A DNA stretch of 64,000 nt from Acinetobacter puyangensis (GCF_900096995.1 NZ_OANT01000005.1:248001-312000), one strand, 5' to 3'; positions 21,203 through 30,073 are shown, numbered from the stretch's first letter. Notes: generated from the letters alone by a model not told the origin. A program made the numbers and translations.

Positions 21203-22054
21203 TTATCTGGGTAATTGATAGTTGATCGGGACATCAACCCAGCCTTCGATGGCTGTAGAACCACGCATGGCAGGAGAGAATTTCCAGCGTTTTACAGTTC
21301 TCACCGCAGCATCATCTAAAACTTTTCGACCACTGCCCTGTTTGACATTGACAGTGACAGGACTACCACTCGGTGAAACCTTGACACGTAGAATGACCGA
21401 TCCTTCCCACCCTCGATCCAATGCAATTTCAGGATATTCAGGTGCGGGATTGCTCAGATAACCTGCATAGCCTTTCGCTTCTGTCACTGGCAAATTTTCT
21501 GCTACTGGTTGCGGTGCAGGATTCGGCGCAGGTGTTGGTGTTGGCGCAGGTGTCGGACGAACATTCTCAGTAAGCGCAGGTTGTGGCTGTGCAATGGGTT
21601 GTGGTTGCTCAACCGCCTTGGCAACAGGTTGCGGCGTAGATTTCTGCACCGGTTTAGGCTGCTCAACCACTTTTTTCACAGGTTGCGGCTTTTCAACCAC
21701 AGGCGGTACTTTTGGCTTTTGTACTACAGGTGGTATCTTCGGTTCTATCACCTTAGGCGGCTCTTCTTTCGGTTCTGGTTTGACAATCTCAATCACCACC
21801 GGCGTCGGTTGTTTTTCCTGCAAGGGTGGTGTCGGCAATTGTTTGGCAACATACCAGACTGAAAAATGCAAAGCAGCGATAATGGCTGCAACGAGCAATA
21901 GTTTTTTGCCACGATGTTGATGCGGTGGTCCAACATGATGATTTTGCTGCCCTGCAAAAGGTTCTATTGCTTTAATATCATCATGGCTATGCGGTGTAGC
22001 AACCTGATGATAAAGCAAGGCTCGCTTCGAATGGTTTAATCCAATTTCACTCAT
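21203..22054 (-). CDS. tonB: TonB energy-transducing protein
   Basis: 283 residues: cytosolic N-terminus, one membrane segment (KLLLVAAIIAALHFSVWYVA), a long Pro/Lys/Glu-rich rigid spacer with repeated PxP and VEKPQPV units, and a C-terminal TonB domain with YPEIALDRGWEGSVILRVKV and AVRTVKRWKFSPA. It couples the proton gradient to outer-membrane receptors. The ATG at 22054 is preferred to the GTG at 22069. The N-terminal 45 residues before the membrane segment, rich in His, are longer than usual. Confidence 0.94.
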   Translation of the reverse strand: MSEIGLNHSKRALLYHQVATPHSHDDIKAIEPFAGQQNHHVGPPHQHRGKKLLLVAAIIAALHFSVWYVAKQLPTPPLQEKQPTPVVIEIVKPEPKEEPPKVIEPKIPPVVQKPKVPPVVEKPQPVKKVVEQPKPVQKSTPQPVAKAVEQPQPIAQPQPALTENVRPTPAPTPTPAPNPAPQPVAENLPVTEAKGYAGYLSNPAPEYPEIALDRGWEGSVILRVKVSPSGSPVTVNVKQGSGRKVLDDAAVRTVKRWKFSPAMRGSTAIEGWVDVPINYQLPR

Positions 22055-22114
22055 TTTATAGCAACACAAACGAATTTAATGATAAGGACTTCTTGCATAA
22101 GCTATGCCACAAAA

Positions 22115-22133
22115 ATAAATTATTGTTATTTAT
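22115..22133. promoter_or_regulatory. Possible Fur-type inverted repeat upstream of tonB
   Basis: ATAAAT-N7-ATTTAT, a 19-bp inverted repeat about 60 bp upstream of tonB. Its size is that of a Fur box and tonB operons are commonly Fur-regulated, but the match to the GATAATGATAATCATTATC consensus is poor and AT-rich palindromes arise by chance here. Confidence 0.25.
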
Positions 22134-22225
22134 AATATTTTATGTTTAAAGTGAATTTTATGGATCATTTACTGTTGATTTTCAGACAGTTTAATGTTGC
22201 CTAAACAACAATGCCTTTCCATATA

Positions 22226-22256
22226 TAAAAAGGCATATAAATTATGCAAAAAAAAA
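22226..22256 (-). terminator. Weak hairpin terminator after the SsuD-like gene
   Basis: A 5-bp stem GCATA/TATGC with an AT loop is followed on the minus strand by five T, just past the stop of the monooxygenase gene. Weak but well placed. Confidence 0.4.
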
Positions 22257-22258
22257 GC

Positions 22259-23386
22259 CTAAGGTACGGATTTTAATAATGGCAGCACTTCTTCACCTAC
22301 CCGATAAGCCTCTTCAAGATGAGGATTACTGGCAAGAATAAAATGCTCTACCCCAATCTCGATATACGCTTGTAAACGCTCGGCAACCTGTTCATAACTC
22401 CCCACCAAAATACCGTTGGGTCCACCACGGACATTGGACATCCCTGCCCAAAAGTTTGCTGAAATAAATAAATCATCAAACTGCTTACCCTCACTGAGCG
22501 CTTTTTGCCGTTTTGCACCAACAGATTCACTATCGCCACGGGCAAAACCTTGCTGTTGTAGATCAACCGATTCATGCATTTGTTTGAGTTCCTGCACTGC
22601 TTGCTCATAGGTAGGACGTGCCAAAATATCAATGCGAATCCCAAAGCGAACTTTTTTATCTGGATAATACTGAGCAAAAAAAGCTTTGGCATGTTCGATG
22701 ACCTGTTTTTGCTGCGCAACCGGTTCAGCCCAAGTCAAATGGATGTCTGCATGCTGGCCCGCAACATGTAAGGCAGCCTCACTGGCACCAGCAAGCCAAA
22801 GTCGAGGTAGCGGATATTGATTCATCGGATAATGCAAACCGCCTTGTTCCACCCGAAAAAAATTTCCATCATAGTCGAAAGGCGCATGATGGCTATATCC
22901 TTTTACAAATTCCAGAAATTCACTGGTACGAGCATAGCGTTGATCATGATTGATGAAGTCGCCATAAGATTTCTGTTGACTCCCACCGCCGCCGGAAATG
23001 ACGTTCCATTCCACTCGCCCATTGCTTAGCCTTTGTAAGCTCGCAGCCATCTGACTGGCATAAGCCGGATTAATAAACCAAGGCTGAATCGCAATCAATA
23101 AACGTAAATTTTTGGTTTGTCGTGCTAAAGCCGACGCCAGTACCCAAGGTTCTTCGGTATGTGGAAATGCAGGAATCAGTGCACCATGGAAACCAACTAT
23201 ATCGGCAGCTTTGGCAACCTGTTCGATATAATCATAATAGGCGAATTTTGCATCATTAAATTGTGGTGCCACCCGTTTTGGTGTTTGACCTGGCTGTAAC
23301 TGATTCCATTCCCCACGGCTATGGGCGGTATGTGCGCGACGACCATCACCATGTACAGGAATACGCCATAAAAATTCTACTGACAT
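22259..23386 (-). CDS. FMNH2-dependent alkanesulfonate-type monooxygenase (SsuD-like LLM)
   Basis: 375-residue luciferase-like monooxygenase. SsuD-type features are the N-terminal FLWRIPVHGDGRR, FNVISGGG-like NVISGGGG, RYARTSEFLEFVKGY, and LWLAGASEAALHVAGQHADIHLTWAEP. It would use FMNH2 and O2 to split a sulfonate C-S bond and free sulfite in the cytosol. It is divergent from a sulfonate-type ABC importer with paired sigma-54 promoters between them. No dedicated SsuE flavin reductase is adjacent. Family confident; substrate unknown. Confidence 0.88.
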   Translation of the reverse strand: MSVEFLWRIPVHGDGRRAHTAHSRGEWNQLQPGQTPKRVAPQFNDAKFAYYDYIEQVAKAADIVGFHGALIPAFPHTEEPWVLASALARQTKNLRLLIAIQPWFINPAYASQMAASLQRLSNGRVEWNVISGGGGSQQKSYGDFINHDQRYARTSEFLEFVKGYSHHAPFDYDGNFFRVEQGGLHYPMNQYPLPRLWLAGASEAALHVAGQHADIHLTWAEPVAQQKQVIEHAKAFFAQYYPDKKVRFGIRIDILARPTYEQAVQELKQMHESVDLQQQGFARGDSESVGAKRQKALSEGKQFDDLFISANFWAGMSNVRGGPNGILVGSYEQVAERLQAYIEIGVEHFILASNPHLEEAYRVGEEVLPLLKSVP

Positions 23387-23444
23387 AATTTTTCTCTATC
23401 TCTATTGGATTATAGACATCATTTGATCTCTGGTGCTGTCCAAG

Positions 23445-23460
23445 AGCAGAATCCATGCCG
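23445..23460 (-). promoter_or_regulatory. Sigma-54 (-24/-12) promoter of the SsuD-like gene
   Basis: Minus strand CGGCATGGATTCTGCT, with GG and GC exactly 10 nt apart. First base deviates from the TGGCAC-N5-TTGCA consensus. It lies about 60 bp upstream of the gene start and is divergent to 23647-23662. Confidence 0.6.
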
Positions 23461-23533
23461 TTTTATATTTTTTAATCTAAGCCTTTATTTTAATTAATGA
23501 TTTAAAAAGAAAATCATAAGAGAGATCAAAAGT

Positions 23534-23585
23534 ATTGTTGATATTCCAACAATCGCCACTGTAAAAATGACCGGATTTCAACAAT
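23534..23585. promoter_or_regulatory. Putative shared enhancer between divergent sigma-54 promoters
   Basis: ATTGTTG (23534-23540) and CAACAAT (23547-23553) form a perfect inverted repeat with a 6-bp spacer, and a third CAACAAT occurs at 23579-23585. The cluster lies about 60-140 bp from both flanking sigma-54 promoters, the usual place for enhancer-binding protein sites. Confidence 0.5.
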
Positions 23586-23646
23586 AGTATAGTGGACACC
23601 GCCATGATATTTAATCAATCCTTTGTTTTATAAAAATAATTTTTTT

Positions 23647-23662
23647 TGGCTTGGAACTTGCT
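23647..23662 (+). promoter_or_regulatory. Sigma-54 promoter of the sulfonate-type ABC operon
   Basis: TGGCTTGGAACTTGCT matches the -24/-12 consensus, with GG and GC 10 nt apart. Transcription would start near 23673, 30 bp before the ATG at 23703, which also excludes the upstream TTG frame. Confidence 0.72.
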
Positions 23663-23702
23663 CAAGAAGCCAACATTGCAATTAAATTTATATAGTGGCT
23701 AC

Positions 23703-24788
23703 ATGCGAAACCAGATCATTGTCTTGTCTGTCCTATTTTTAGGGACATTATTTTCCCTTTCCGGTTGTTCCAAGTCTGCTGACCAGACGCAACAATCACA
23801 GGAAAATAATACTGCAACACAATTACGAATTGCAGTTGTTGCAAATGGAACATCAGGTACGCTGGATTTTATGGGGGCACCGGAACGTATTGCCAAAGAT
23901 CCGGTTTTTCTGGAAGAGTTGAAAAAACGTAATATTCAACTGAAATGGGAACCTGTCACCACTGCGGCCGTTGCGACATTGGTCAATGAAAGTTTCATCA
24001 ACAATAAAATCGATTTTGCTTTTTATGGCAATTTACCCGGGGTTGTTCTAAACGCTACCGGCGTCAAAACACAAATTGTTATTCCGGGTGGCATCGGCAG
24101 TAATGTTTATTTAATTGTCCCGCCTGATTCAACCGCACAAAGTATTGAGGACTTAAAAGGTAAAAAAATTGCCTTACATCGTGGACGCCCATGGGAAATC
24201 AATTTTGCTCAACTCATTAACGAAAAAGGCTTAGGTCTTAAAGATTTTCAGTTGGTCAATTTAAATCCGCAGGCGGGTGCGGCAGCACTATCTGCCAAAA
24301 GTGTTGATGGATTTTTTACCTTGAGTGATGCATTAACCCTAGAAGATAAAAAACTGGGCAAGATTATCTGGTCTTCACAAGATTTGCCACCAAACTGGAA
24401 AATGCGAGCAGAATTATGGGGCAGTCAAAAATATATTCAACAGCATCCGGAGATTACTCAACTCTTGGCAGATGCGACAGTCCGTGCTAATCACTGGATT
24501 TCTCAGCATCAGGCTGAATATCAACAAAGCCAAACCAGATTTGGGCAACCCTTAAGCGTTATTCAGCGAGAACAGAACAACAGTCAAAGTAACTGGAAAC
24601 AGGATTGGTCGCCAGTTTATCAAGTCAATTTTTTGACCGAACATTATGATCGAGTAATTCAACATGCCACTCAAAATGGTTTAATCCAACAGCCGATTAG
24701 CAGCCAGTCCTTACTTGATCCACGCTTTTCACAACAGGCGCTTAAGAATTTAAACCTTGAGAATTATTGGCAAAATACCCAACAATAA
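23703..24788 (+). CDS. Sulfonate/taurine-type ABC substrate-binding lipoprotein
   Basis: 361-residue SsuA/NMT1-like binding protein with lipoprotein signal MRNQIIVLSVLFLGTLFSLSGC, lipidated at the cysteine. The mature part has the two-lobe pattern, with FYGNLPGVVLNATGVKTQIV and EDLKGKKIALHRGRPWEINF typical of aliphatic sulfonate binders. First gene of an operon with two permeases and an ATPase. The ATG at 23703 fits the sigma-54 start site. Ligand class is inferred from family and neighbours. Confidence 0.85.
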   Translation: MRNQIIVLSVLFLGTLFSLSGCSKSADQTQQSQENNTATQLRIAVVANGTSGTLDFMGAPERIAKDPVFLEELKKRNIQLKWEPVTTAAVATLVNESFINNKIDFAFYGNLPGVVLNATGVKTQIVIPGGIGSNVYLIVPPDSTAQSIEDLKGKKIALHRGRPWEINFAQLINEKGLGLKDFQLVNLNPQAGAAALSAKSVDGFFTLSDALTLEDKKLGKIIWSSQDLPPNWKMRAELWGSQKYIQQHPEITQLLADATVRANHWISQHQAEYQQSQTRFGQPLSVIQREQNNSQSNWKQDWSPVYQVNFLTEHYDRVIQHATQNGLIQQPISSQSLLDPRFSQQALKNLNLENYWQNTQQ

Positions 24789-24800
24789 TGGATTGTAGTC

Positions 24801-25631
24801 ATGAAAGTATTCGTCAAACATCAGTCTATATTTTTACAGGAATATGCCAGCAATACATGGATTAAACGATTCAAATATCATCATGTTTATATATTGATCT
24901 CTATTCTTTCACCCATTTTATTCTTCTTGGCATGGTATCTGGTTGCAAAATATCAATTATTCCCACCACAAATTTTAGTGCCACCACAAAATGTTTGGCA
25001 CACTTTTATTTATTTGCTGCAAAGTGGTGAGCTTAAATTGCATTTGGGCGATAGTTTATATCGTTTATTTTTTGGTTTTTCGATTGGCGCATTATCCGGA
25101 ATCATTTTCGGTATTTTATATGCAGCCAACCAACAGTTTCGTGATTATTTTTCTGTACTCTTTAATATTCTGTATCAGATTCCGATTTTCGTACTTATCC
25201 CGATTTTTATTTTAATTTTTGGTATTGGCGAAGTTTTTAAAATTCTGCTGATTATCAAAGCATGTTTTTTCCCCATTGCTCTAGCAACAATGGATGCCGT
25301 CAAAAATATTCCCAAACAATATATTGAACTGGGAAAAATCTATCAATTAAGTGGCCGATCTTGGCTGAAATTTATTATTTTTCCCTCAATTTTACCGCCA
25401 TTAATCAGTGGATTACGCATCGCATTAGGTCGTGCGTGGTTAATTCTTGTGGCAGTCGAATTACTTGCTGCGGGTACAGGGATCGGACAAATGATGGAAT
25501 TAGGACGACAAATGTTACGTCTGGATATTGTCATGGTTGGTGTATTTATCACAGGTATTGTCGGCTTTATTCTGGATAAAAGCTTACGCATGATTGAACA
25601 GCATCTGCTAAAACATTCACAACGCGCATAG
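24801..25631 (+). CDS. ABC transporter permease, SsuC/TauC type (first of two)
   Basis: 276 residues with about six membrane segments and the EAA-like cytoplasmic loop (YIELGKIYQLSGRSWLKFIIFPSILPPLISGLR) that contacts the ATPase. It is followed 10 bp later by a second, different permease gene, so the channel is probably a heterodimer rather than the usual SsuC homodimer. Confidence 0.85.
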   Translation: MKVFVKHQSIFLQEYASNTWIKRFKYHHVYILISILSPILFFLAWYLVAKYQLFPPQILVPPQNVWHTFIYLLQSGELKLHLGDSLYRLFFGFSIGALSGIIFGILYAANQQFRDYFSVLFNILYQIPIFVLIPIFILIFGIGEVFKILLIIKACFFPIALATMDAVKNIPKQYIELGKIYQLSGRSWLKFIIFPSILPPLISGLRIALGRAWLILVAVELLAAGTGIGQMMELGRQMLRLDIVMVGVFITGIVGFILDKSLRMIEQHLLKHSQRA

Positions 25632-25641
25632 GAGAATCAGG

Positions 25642-26445
25642 ATGCAACTGTCTTCGCCACGCTATTTTCCCAGATTTAATTTCAAGCTACGATCACTCAA
25701 AGGCTGGCTGATTCCCATCATTTTGTTGTTATTATGGCAATATAGTTCAGGTAAAAGCGCCAGTCATGCTTATGCATTTGTACCCTTACAACAGGTTTGG
25801 GAGGCTTTTATCAGCCTGCTTAATAATGGTGAACTTGGCTATAACACGTGGGGAAGTTTAAAAAAAGCTTTGCTAGGTTTGGTATTGGGGAGTCTAGCGG
25901 GGATTAGCCTCGGCGCATTATTGGCGTATTCAAAACTTTTAAATGCCTTTATATCTCCCCTATTTAACGCCATTCGCCAAGTGCCCTTATTAGGTCTAAC
26001 GCCTTTAATTGCATTATGGTTTGGTAATGGCGAAACCGCCAAAATTTTTATTATTGCCTTAGCCTCATTCTATCCACTGGTGATTAATACCTACCAAGGG
26101 CTCAGCCAGCATGAGTCAAAATATCAGGAACTGGCAGCCATTTATCAATTTTCGACATGGCGTGAATTTCGACAAATCCGTCTACCACAAGCCATACCTT
26201 ATATTCTCACTGGTCTTAATCTGGCTGTTCCATTTACTTGGATCACCACCACAGCAAGTGAATTATTATTTAATGCAGGTGCCGGCTTGGGTAATTTAAT
26301 GATGAAAGCCGAGGTTAATGCTGAAATGGATATTCTACTGGTTTGCGCGATTACAGTGACGGCACTGGGTGTATTGATGACCACTTTTATCCGCATGCTC
26401 TCCAGAGCTTTATTAAAATGGCGACCAGAAAACAAGCTGTCCTGA
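25642..26445 (+). CDS. ABC transporter permease, SsuC/TauC type (second of two)
   Basis: 267 residues, six predicted membrane segments, EAA loop at YQELAAIYQFSTWREFRQIRLPQAIPYILTGL. Related to but clearly distinct from the preceding permease, supporting a two-permease importer. Next is the ATPase gene 52 bp on. Confidence 0.85.
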   Translation: MQLSSPRYFPRFNFKLRSLKGWLIPIILLLLWQYSSGKSASHAYAFVPLQQVWEAFISLLNNGELGYNTWGSLKKALLGLVLGSLAGISLGALLAYSKLLNAFISPLFNAIRQVPLLGLTPLIALWFGNGETAKIFIIALASFYPLVINTYQGLSQHESKYQELAAIYQFSTWREFRQIRLPQAIPYILTGLNLAVPFTWITTTASELLFNAGAGLGNLMMKAEVNAEMDILLVCAITVTALGVLMTTFIRMLSRALLKWRPENKLS

Positions 26446-26497
26446 TAGAACTAAAATTCGGGCCAAATTAAACCCTACATATATTAACGGATACATC

Positions 26498-27241
26498 ATG
26501 TCATTACTTTCTATTCAAAATGTCAGTAAATCCTTTACCCAGGATCAACAATACCTCAATGTACTTAAAAACATTGATATTGATATCCAACAAGGGGAAT
26601 TTATCTCCATTGTCGGTAGCAGCGGTTGTGGTAAATCTACGCTGTTACGACTCATCGCAGGTCTTGATCTCGATTATGATGGCGAAATTCTCCTCAATCA
26701 GGCGCCAATCAAAGGTCCTGATCTCAAAAGAGGGTTAATCTTTCAGGAGCATCGATTGCTACCTTGGTTAAGTGTGACAGAAAACATTGGCTTGGCTTTG
26801 GCCGAAACCCCTTTAAGCACTCGAGAAAAATCAAAACTGATTCAGCAACATATTGATATGGTCGGATTAAAAGGTTTTGAACAGGCTTATCCGCATCAGT
26901 TATCCGGCGGTATGGCACAACGTGTCGCCATTGCCAGAGGTCTAGTCAATAAACCGGATATTTTATTACTCGATGAACCTTTTGGGGCATTGGATGCCAT
27001 TACACGGAGTACATTACAAAAAGAACTGCAACATATTTGGGAACGAGAAAAAATCACCATGATCTTGATCACCCATGATATTGAAGAAGCCGTTTTTTTA
27101 GGTGACCGTGTTATTGTGATGTCAGCACGACCAGGACAAATTCACCAGATCATTGACGTAAATGTTAAACATCCACGACATAAAGAAGATCAGACATTAT
27201 TTCATATTCGTAATCAGGCACTGGCAAACCTACATCATTAG
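26498..27241 (+). CDS. ABC transporter ATPase, SsuB/TauB type
   Basis: 247 residues. Walker A GSSGCGKST, signature LSGGMAQR, Walker B ILLLDEPFGALDA and switch His in ITHDIEEA; the GALDAITR stretch is typical of nitrate/sulfonate/taurine ATPases. It would energise the two-permease importer encoded just upstream. Confidence 0.9.
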   Translation: MSLLSIQNVSKSFTQDQQYLNVLKNIDIDIQQGEFISIVGSSGCGKSTLLRLIAGLDLDYDGEILLNQAPIKGPDLKRGLIFQEHRLLPWLSVTENIGLALAETPLSTREKSKLIQQHIDMVGLKGFEQAYPHQLSGGMAQRVAIARGLVNKPDILLLDEPFGALDAITRSTLQKELQHIWEREKITMILITHDIEEAVFLGDRVIVMSARPGQIHQIIDVNVKHPRHKEDQTLFHIRNQALANLHH

Positions 27242-27250
27242 ATAATATAC

Positions 27251-27271
27251 AGATTATTCAATCTATTTTTT
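27251..27271 (+). terminator. Weak hairpin between the ABC operon and tatA
   Basis: A 5-bp stem AGATT/AATCT followed by ATTTTTT. Marginal; some read-through into tatABC is likely if this works at all. Confidence 0.3.
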
Positions 27272-27311
27272 ATATTGCTTAAAAAGGAATATCCAATCGG
27301 TTTATTATGAT

Positions 27312-27340
27312 TTAGAAAATAAACTGAATAACGTTATACT
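27312..27340 (+). promoter_or_regulatory. Possible promoter of tatABC
   Basis: TTAGAA (27312-27317) and TATACT (27335-27340) with 17 bp between them, about 28 bp before the tatA start. The -10 box is good, the -35 weak. Confidence 0.4.
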
Positions 27341-27368
27341 ATTTTAATTAAGACACAGGAGATTAATC

Positions 27369-27581
27369 ATGGGATTATCAATTTGGCATATTTTATTATT
27401 TGCTTTGGTCGTCATTTTATTATTTGGTACATCTAAATTAAAAAATTTAGGTAAAGACTTGGGCGGTGCAATCAAGGATTTTAAAGATTCAGTCAATCAT
27501 GATGAAAAATTAGAGCCCACATCAAGTCAACAAATTAAAGATGTTAGATCACTCGAAGTCAATAAAGAAAAGATTAATTAA
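27369..27581 (+). CDS. tatA: Twin-arginine translocase subunit TatA
   Basis: 70 residues: one N-terminal membrane helix (WHILLFALVVILLFG), the FG hinge followed by TSKLKNLGKDLGGAIKDFK amphipathic helix, and a short charged tail. It would form the pore for folded Tat substrates. First of three tat genes at 18-bp and overlapping spacings. Two Tat-type lipoprotein signal peptides occur in this same island (59646-62838). Confidence 0.92.
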   Translation: MGLSIWHILLFALVVILLFGTSKLKNLGKDLGGAIKDFKDSVNHDEKLEPTSSQQIKDVRSLEVNKEKIN

Positions 27582-27598
27582 TTTCTGGCTTATGATCT

Positions 27599-28012
27599 AT
27601 GTTTAATATTAGCTTTGGCGAGATTTTTGTTTTTCTGGTAATTGCATTAATTATCTTGGGACCAGAAAAACTACCGCAGACCCTTAGATCTGTAATGATA
27701 AAATATCAAAATTTTAGAAAAACACTGAATAAAATCCAACAAGATTTTGAAAATGAATTGGAACTTGTCGAGTTAAAACAGCTCATGGATCAAGAATTAA
27801 AAAAAATTAAAGAAAATGAAGAAAAATTAAAAGCGCAACTCGCACAAATGCAACAAGACATCGATCATTTTCATGATGATACACCAAGGGTAAAATCAAC
27901 TCCGCATCAGTCATCGGCACTCACTTATATTTTTGTACAGGATCATCATATTCAAGTGCCCTATCACAAAGATTTTTTTATACAAAGCCATGAGGTGAAA
28001 CAAGTTGCATGA
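27599..28012 (+). CDS. tatB: Twin-arginine translocase subunit TatB
   Basis: 137 residues: N-terminal membrane helix (GEIFVFLVIALIILGPEKLP with the TatB-type Glu near residue 8), amphipathic helix, then a coiled-coil segment rich in Glu/Lys and a poorly conserved tail. With TatC it recognises RR signal peptides. Overlaps tatC by 4 bp (ATGA). Confidence 0.9.
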   Translation: MFNISFGEIFVFLVIALIILGPEKLPQTLRSVMIKYQNFRKTLNKIQQDFENELELVELKQLMDQELKKIKENEEKLKAQLAQMQQDIDHFHDDTPRVKSTPHQSSALTYIFVQDHHIQVPYHKDFFIQSHEVKQVA

Positions 28013-28758
28013 CTGAGAAAATACTCGAAGACCAACCAGCTTTGCCTGCAATGAAATATTCTGAGCATTTAAAAGAACTTAGAAAACGTTTGATTTATAT
28101 TATTGCTGCACTTTTGCTGGTGTTTTTTGTTTTATTACCGTTTGCCAAACATAGTTATGATATTTTGTCGCAACCACTGGTCAAGTTATTACCTACCAAT
28201 ACCAGCATGATTGCCACAGATGTGATGAGTACATTTATTACACCATTCAAACTCAATCTTTATCTGGCATTTTTAATTACCATACCTTTTACGCTTTATC
28301 AAATCTGGCACTTTATTGCGCCTGCACTCTATCAGACAGAAAAAAAGCTAGGGCTGGCGATACTGGCATTAAGTACATTACTTTTTTTTAGCGGGATTAT
28401 TTTTAGTTATAGCCTGATTTTGCCACTGGCATTAAAGTTCTTCATTCTTGCCTCACCTGAAAATGTTTTACCGATGACAGATATCAATAGTTATCTTAAT
28501 TTTTGTGTAAAATTATTTTTGGCGTTTGGTCTGGCATTTCAAATTCCAATTTTGACATATTTACTTATCCTTACAGGCATATTATCGATTCAACAACTTG
28601 AACAACATCGCAAACATATTATTGTGTTTTTCTTTTTTATTGCGATGTTTATTACCCCGCCCGATGTTTTTAGTATGCTGGCACTGGCTGTACCGATGTG
28701 GTTATTGTTTGAAACAGGCTTATTTATTACCAAATTATCGATAAAAACACAAAATTAA
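28009..28758 (+). CDS. tatC: Twin-arginine translocase subunit TatC
   Basis: 249-residue inner-membrane protein with six predicted helices. The cytoplasmic N-terminus has the conserved HLKELRKRLI (signal-peptide-binding Glu), and the FLITIPFTLYQIWHFIAPALYQTEKK block is diagnostic for TatC. Convergent with the enhancer-binding protein gene, with a hairpin between. Confidence 0.95.
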   Translation: MTEKILEDQPALPAMKYSEHLKELRKRLIYIIAALLLVFFVLLPFAKHSYDILSQPLVKLLPTNTSMIATDVMSTFITPFKLNLYLAFLITIPFTLYQIWHFIAPALYQTEKKLGLAILALSTLLFFSGIIFSYSLILPLALKFFILASPENVLPMTDINSYLNFCVKLFLAFGLAFQIPILTYLLILTGILSIQQLEQHRKHIIVFFFFIAMFITPPDVFSMLALAVPMWLLFETGLFITKLSIKTQN

Positions 28759-28761
28759 AAA

Positions 28762-28784
28762 GCATGAACCGATAAGGTTCATGC
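28762..28784 (-). terminator. Terminator of the sigma-54 activator gene
   Basis: Perfect 9-bp stem GCATGAACC/GGTTCATGC with a T run on the minus strand. It overlaps the last codons of the activator gene, and lies between two convergent genes. Confidence 0.7.
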
Positions 28785-29858
28785 AACTTCATTTTCATTA
28801 TTTTTAGTGGGTAATAAATCATAACGAGATAATAAATTACGCAGTACATTACGGGAGATCCCCAGCATCTTTGCTGTTTTAACCTGATTATTCCAGCAGC
28901 TGACAAAAGCAGTATGGACGATTTTATCTTCAAGTAAATGCCATGCCTCTCCTTCATATTCCTGAAAAATACGCTTTAGAATATCTTCAAACTCTTCCAA
29001 TAAATTGCGGTCATCATTAGAGCTATAGACTTTATCCTCAGAAAAGCGAAGATGTTCTATATCAATGGTATCGCTACCGCTCATCAATAAAGCATAATGA
29101 ATCACATTTTCCAGTTCACGGATATTTCCCGGCCATGCATAGTTCAATAATGCATTACGTGCTTTATCACTGATGGTTTTCTTTGGTGCAATTAATTTTT
29201 TGGAATAGGTTGTTAAAAAATAATCAACCAAAGGTAAAATATCGCCTTTACGCTCACGTAAAGGTAAAATATTTAATATCACCACGTTGAGTCGATAATA
29301 AAGATCCAGCCTGAATTTATTTTCTGCGACAGCACGTTTTAAATCGACATGCGTACCGGAAATAATTCTGACATTCACTGGAATAGATCGGCGTCCACCG
29401 ACTCTCATGACTTCCCGTTCTTGTAAGACTCGTAGTAATTTAACCTGTAAAGAAAGCGGCAATTCACCAACTTCATCAAGGAACAGGGTTCCCCCATCTG
29501 CTGCCTCAAAAATCCCGGGCTGTGTTTTATTTGCCCCGGTAAATGCGCCAGCTTCATAACCAAAAAGCTCTGATTCAGCCAAGCTTTCAACCAATGCACC
29601 ACAGTTAACGGCCAGAAATGGTTTATTTTTACGATCACTTTTTAAATGAATTTCTCTTGCAATCAGTTCCTTTCCTGTCCCAGATTCACCTTGTACAATC
29701 ACACTGGCAGAACTCGGGGCAATCGTTTCCAACTGATCCAAAAGCTTTTTAGAACTTTGATCAGAGAATATAATGGTTTTTGCGCGAATGGGTTTTACTG
29801 GTGTACTACTTTCAGGCAAAGTAATTACCCTATATTCATTATCCAAATAAGATTTCAT
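28779..29858 (-). CDS. Sigma-54-dependent transcriptional activator (SfnR-like)
   Basis: 359-residue enhancer-binding protein. It lacks a sensor domain: the AAA+ domain starts near residue 28, with Walker A GESGTGKE (57-64), sigma-54 contact loop GAFTGA (104-109) and Walker B TLFLDE (124-129), and a Fis-type helix-turn-helix at the C-terminus (TAKMLGISRNVLRNLLSRY). This short build resembles SfnR, which activates dimethylsulfone genes in Pseudomonas putida under sulfur limitation. It sits amid eight candidate sigma-54 promoters and is the obvious regulator for them. With no sensor domain, its control is probably through its own expression. Confidence 0.88.
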   Translation of the reverse strand: MKSYLDNEYRVITLPESSTPVKPIRAKTIIFSDQSSKKLLDQLETIAPSSASVIVQGESGTGKELIAREIHLKSDRKNKPFLAVNCGALVESLAESELFGYEAGAFTGANKTQPGIFEAADGGTLFLDEVGELPLSLQVKLLRVLQEREVMRVGGRRSIPVNVRIISGTHVDLKRAVAENKFRLDLYYRLNVVILNILPLRERKGDILPLVDYFLTTYSKKLIAPKKTISDKARNALLNYAWPGNIRELENVIHYALLMSGSDTIDIEHLRFSEDKVYSSNDDRNLLEEFEDILKRIFQEYEGEAWHLLEDKIVHTAFVSCWNNQVKTAKMLGISRNVLRNLLSRYDLLPTKNNENEVA

Positions 29859-30041
29859 CTTTAATCCTGAAATTTACAATTACTTTTATCATCATATAGT
29901 TTTATGTTTCAATTGATAAATAATAAATACATATAATCAATTCATAATTACAATAAAGTTAAAAAAATTAACATTTTCAAAAACTTAAAAATTCAAAAAA
30001 AGCATCAAATTATTTTATTTAATGAACTATTAATCTGGATA
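29859..30041. other. AT-rich gap upstream of the sigma-54 activator
   Basis: No gene seen. Presumably holds the promoter of the activator gene on the minus strand; no -24/-12 element found, so autoregulation through sigma-54 is not evident. Confidence 0.35.
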
Positions 30042-30073
30042 AAAAATCCAGCATTAGAATATGCTGGATTTTT
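30042..30073 (-). terminator. Rho-independent terminator after the LLM monooxygenase
   Basis: Perfect 13-bp stem with a 6-base loop (AAAATCCAGCAT type arms) with T tracts on both strands; well placed about 90 bp past the stop at 30164. Confidence 0.7.

Noticed and set aside
21500..21860. Arg/Trp-rich and Gly/Cys-rich plus-strand frames opposite tonB
   Set aside because: They are antisense shadows of the TonB proline-rich spacer.
23646..23702. TTG-initiated N-terminal extension of the sulfonate-type binding protein
   Set aside because: It overlaps the sigma-54 promoter and would hide the lipoprotein signal; the ATG at 23703 fits both.
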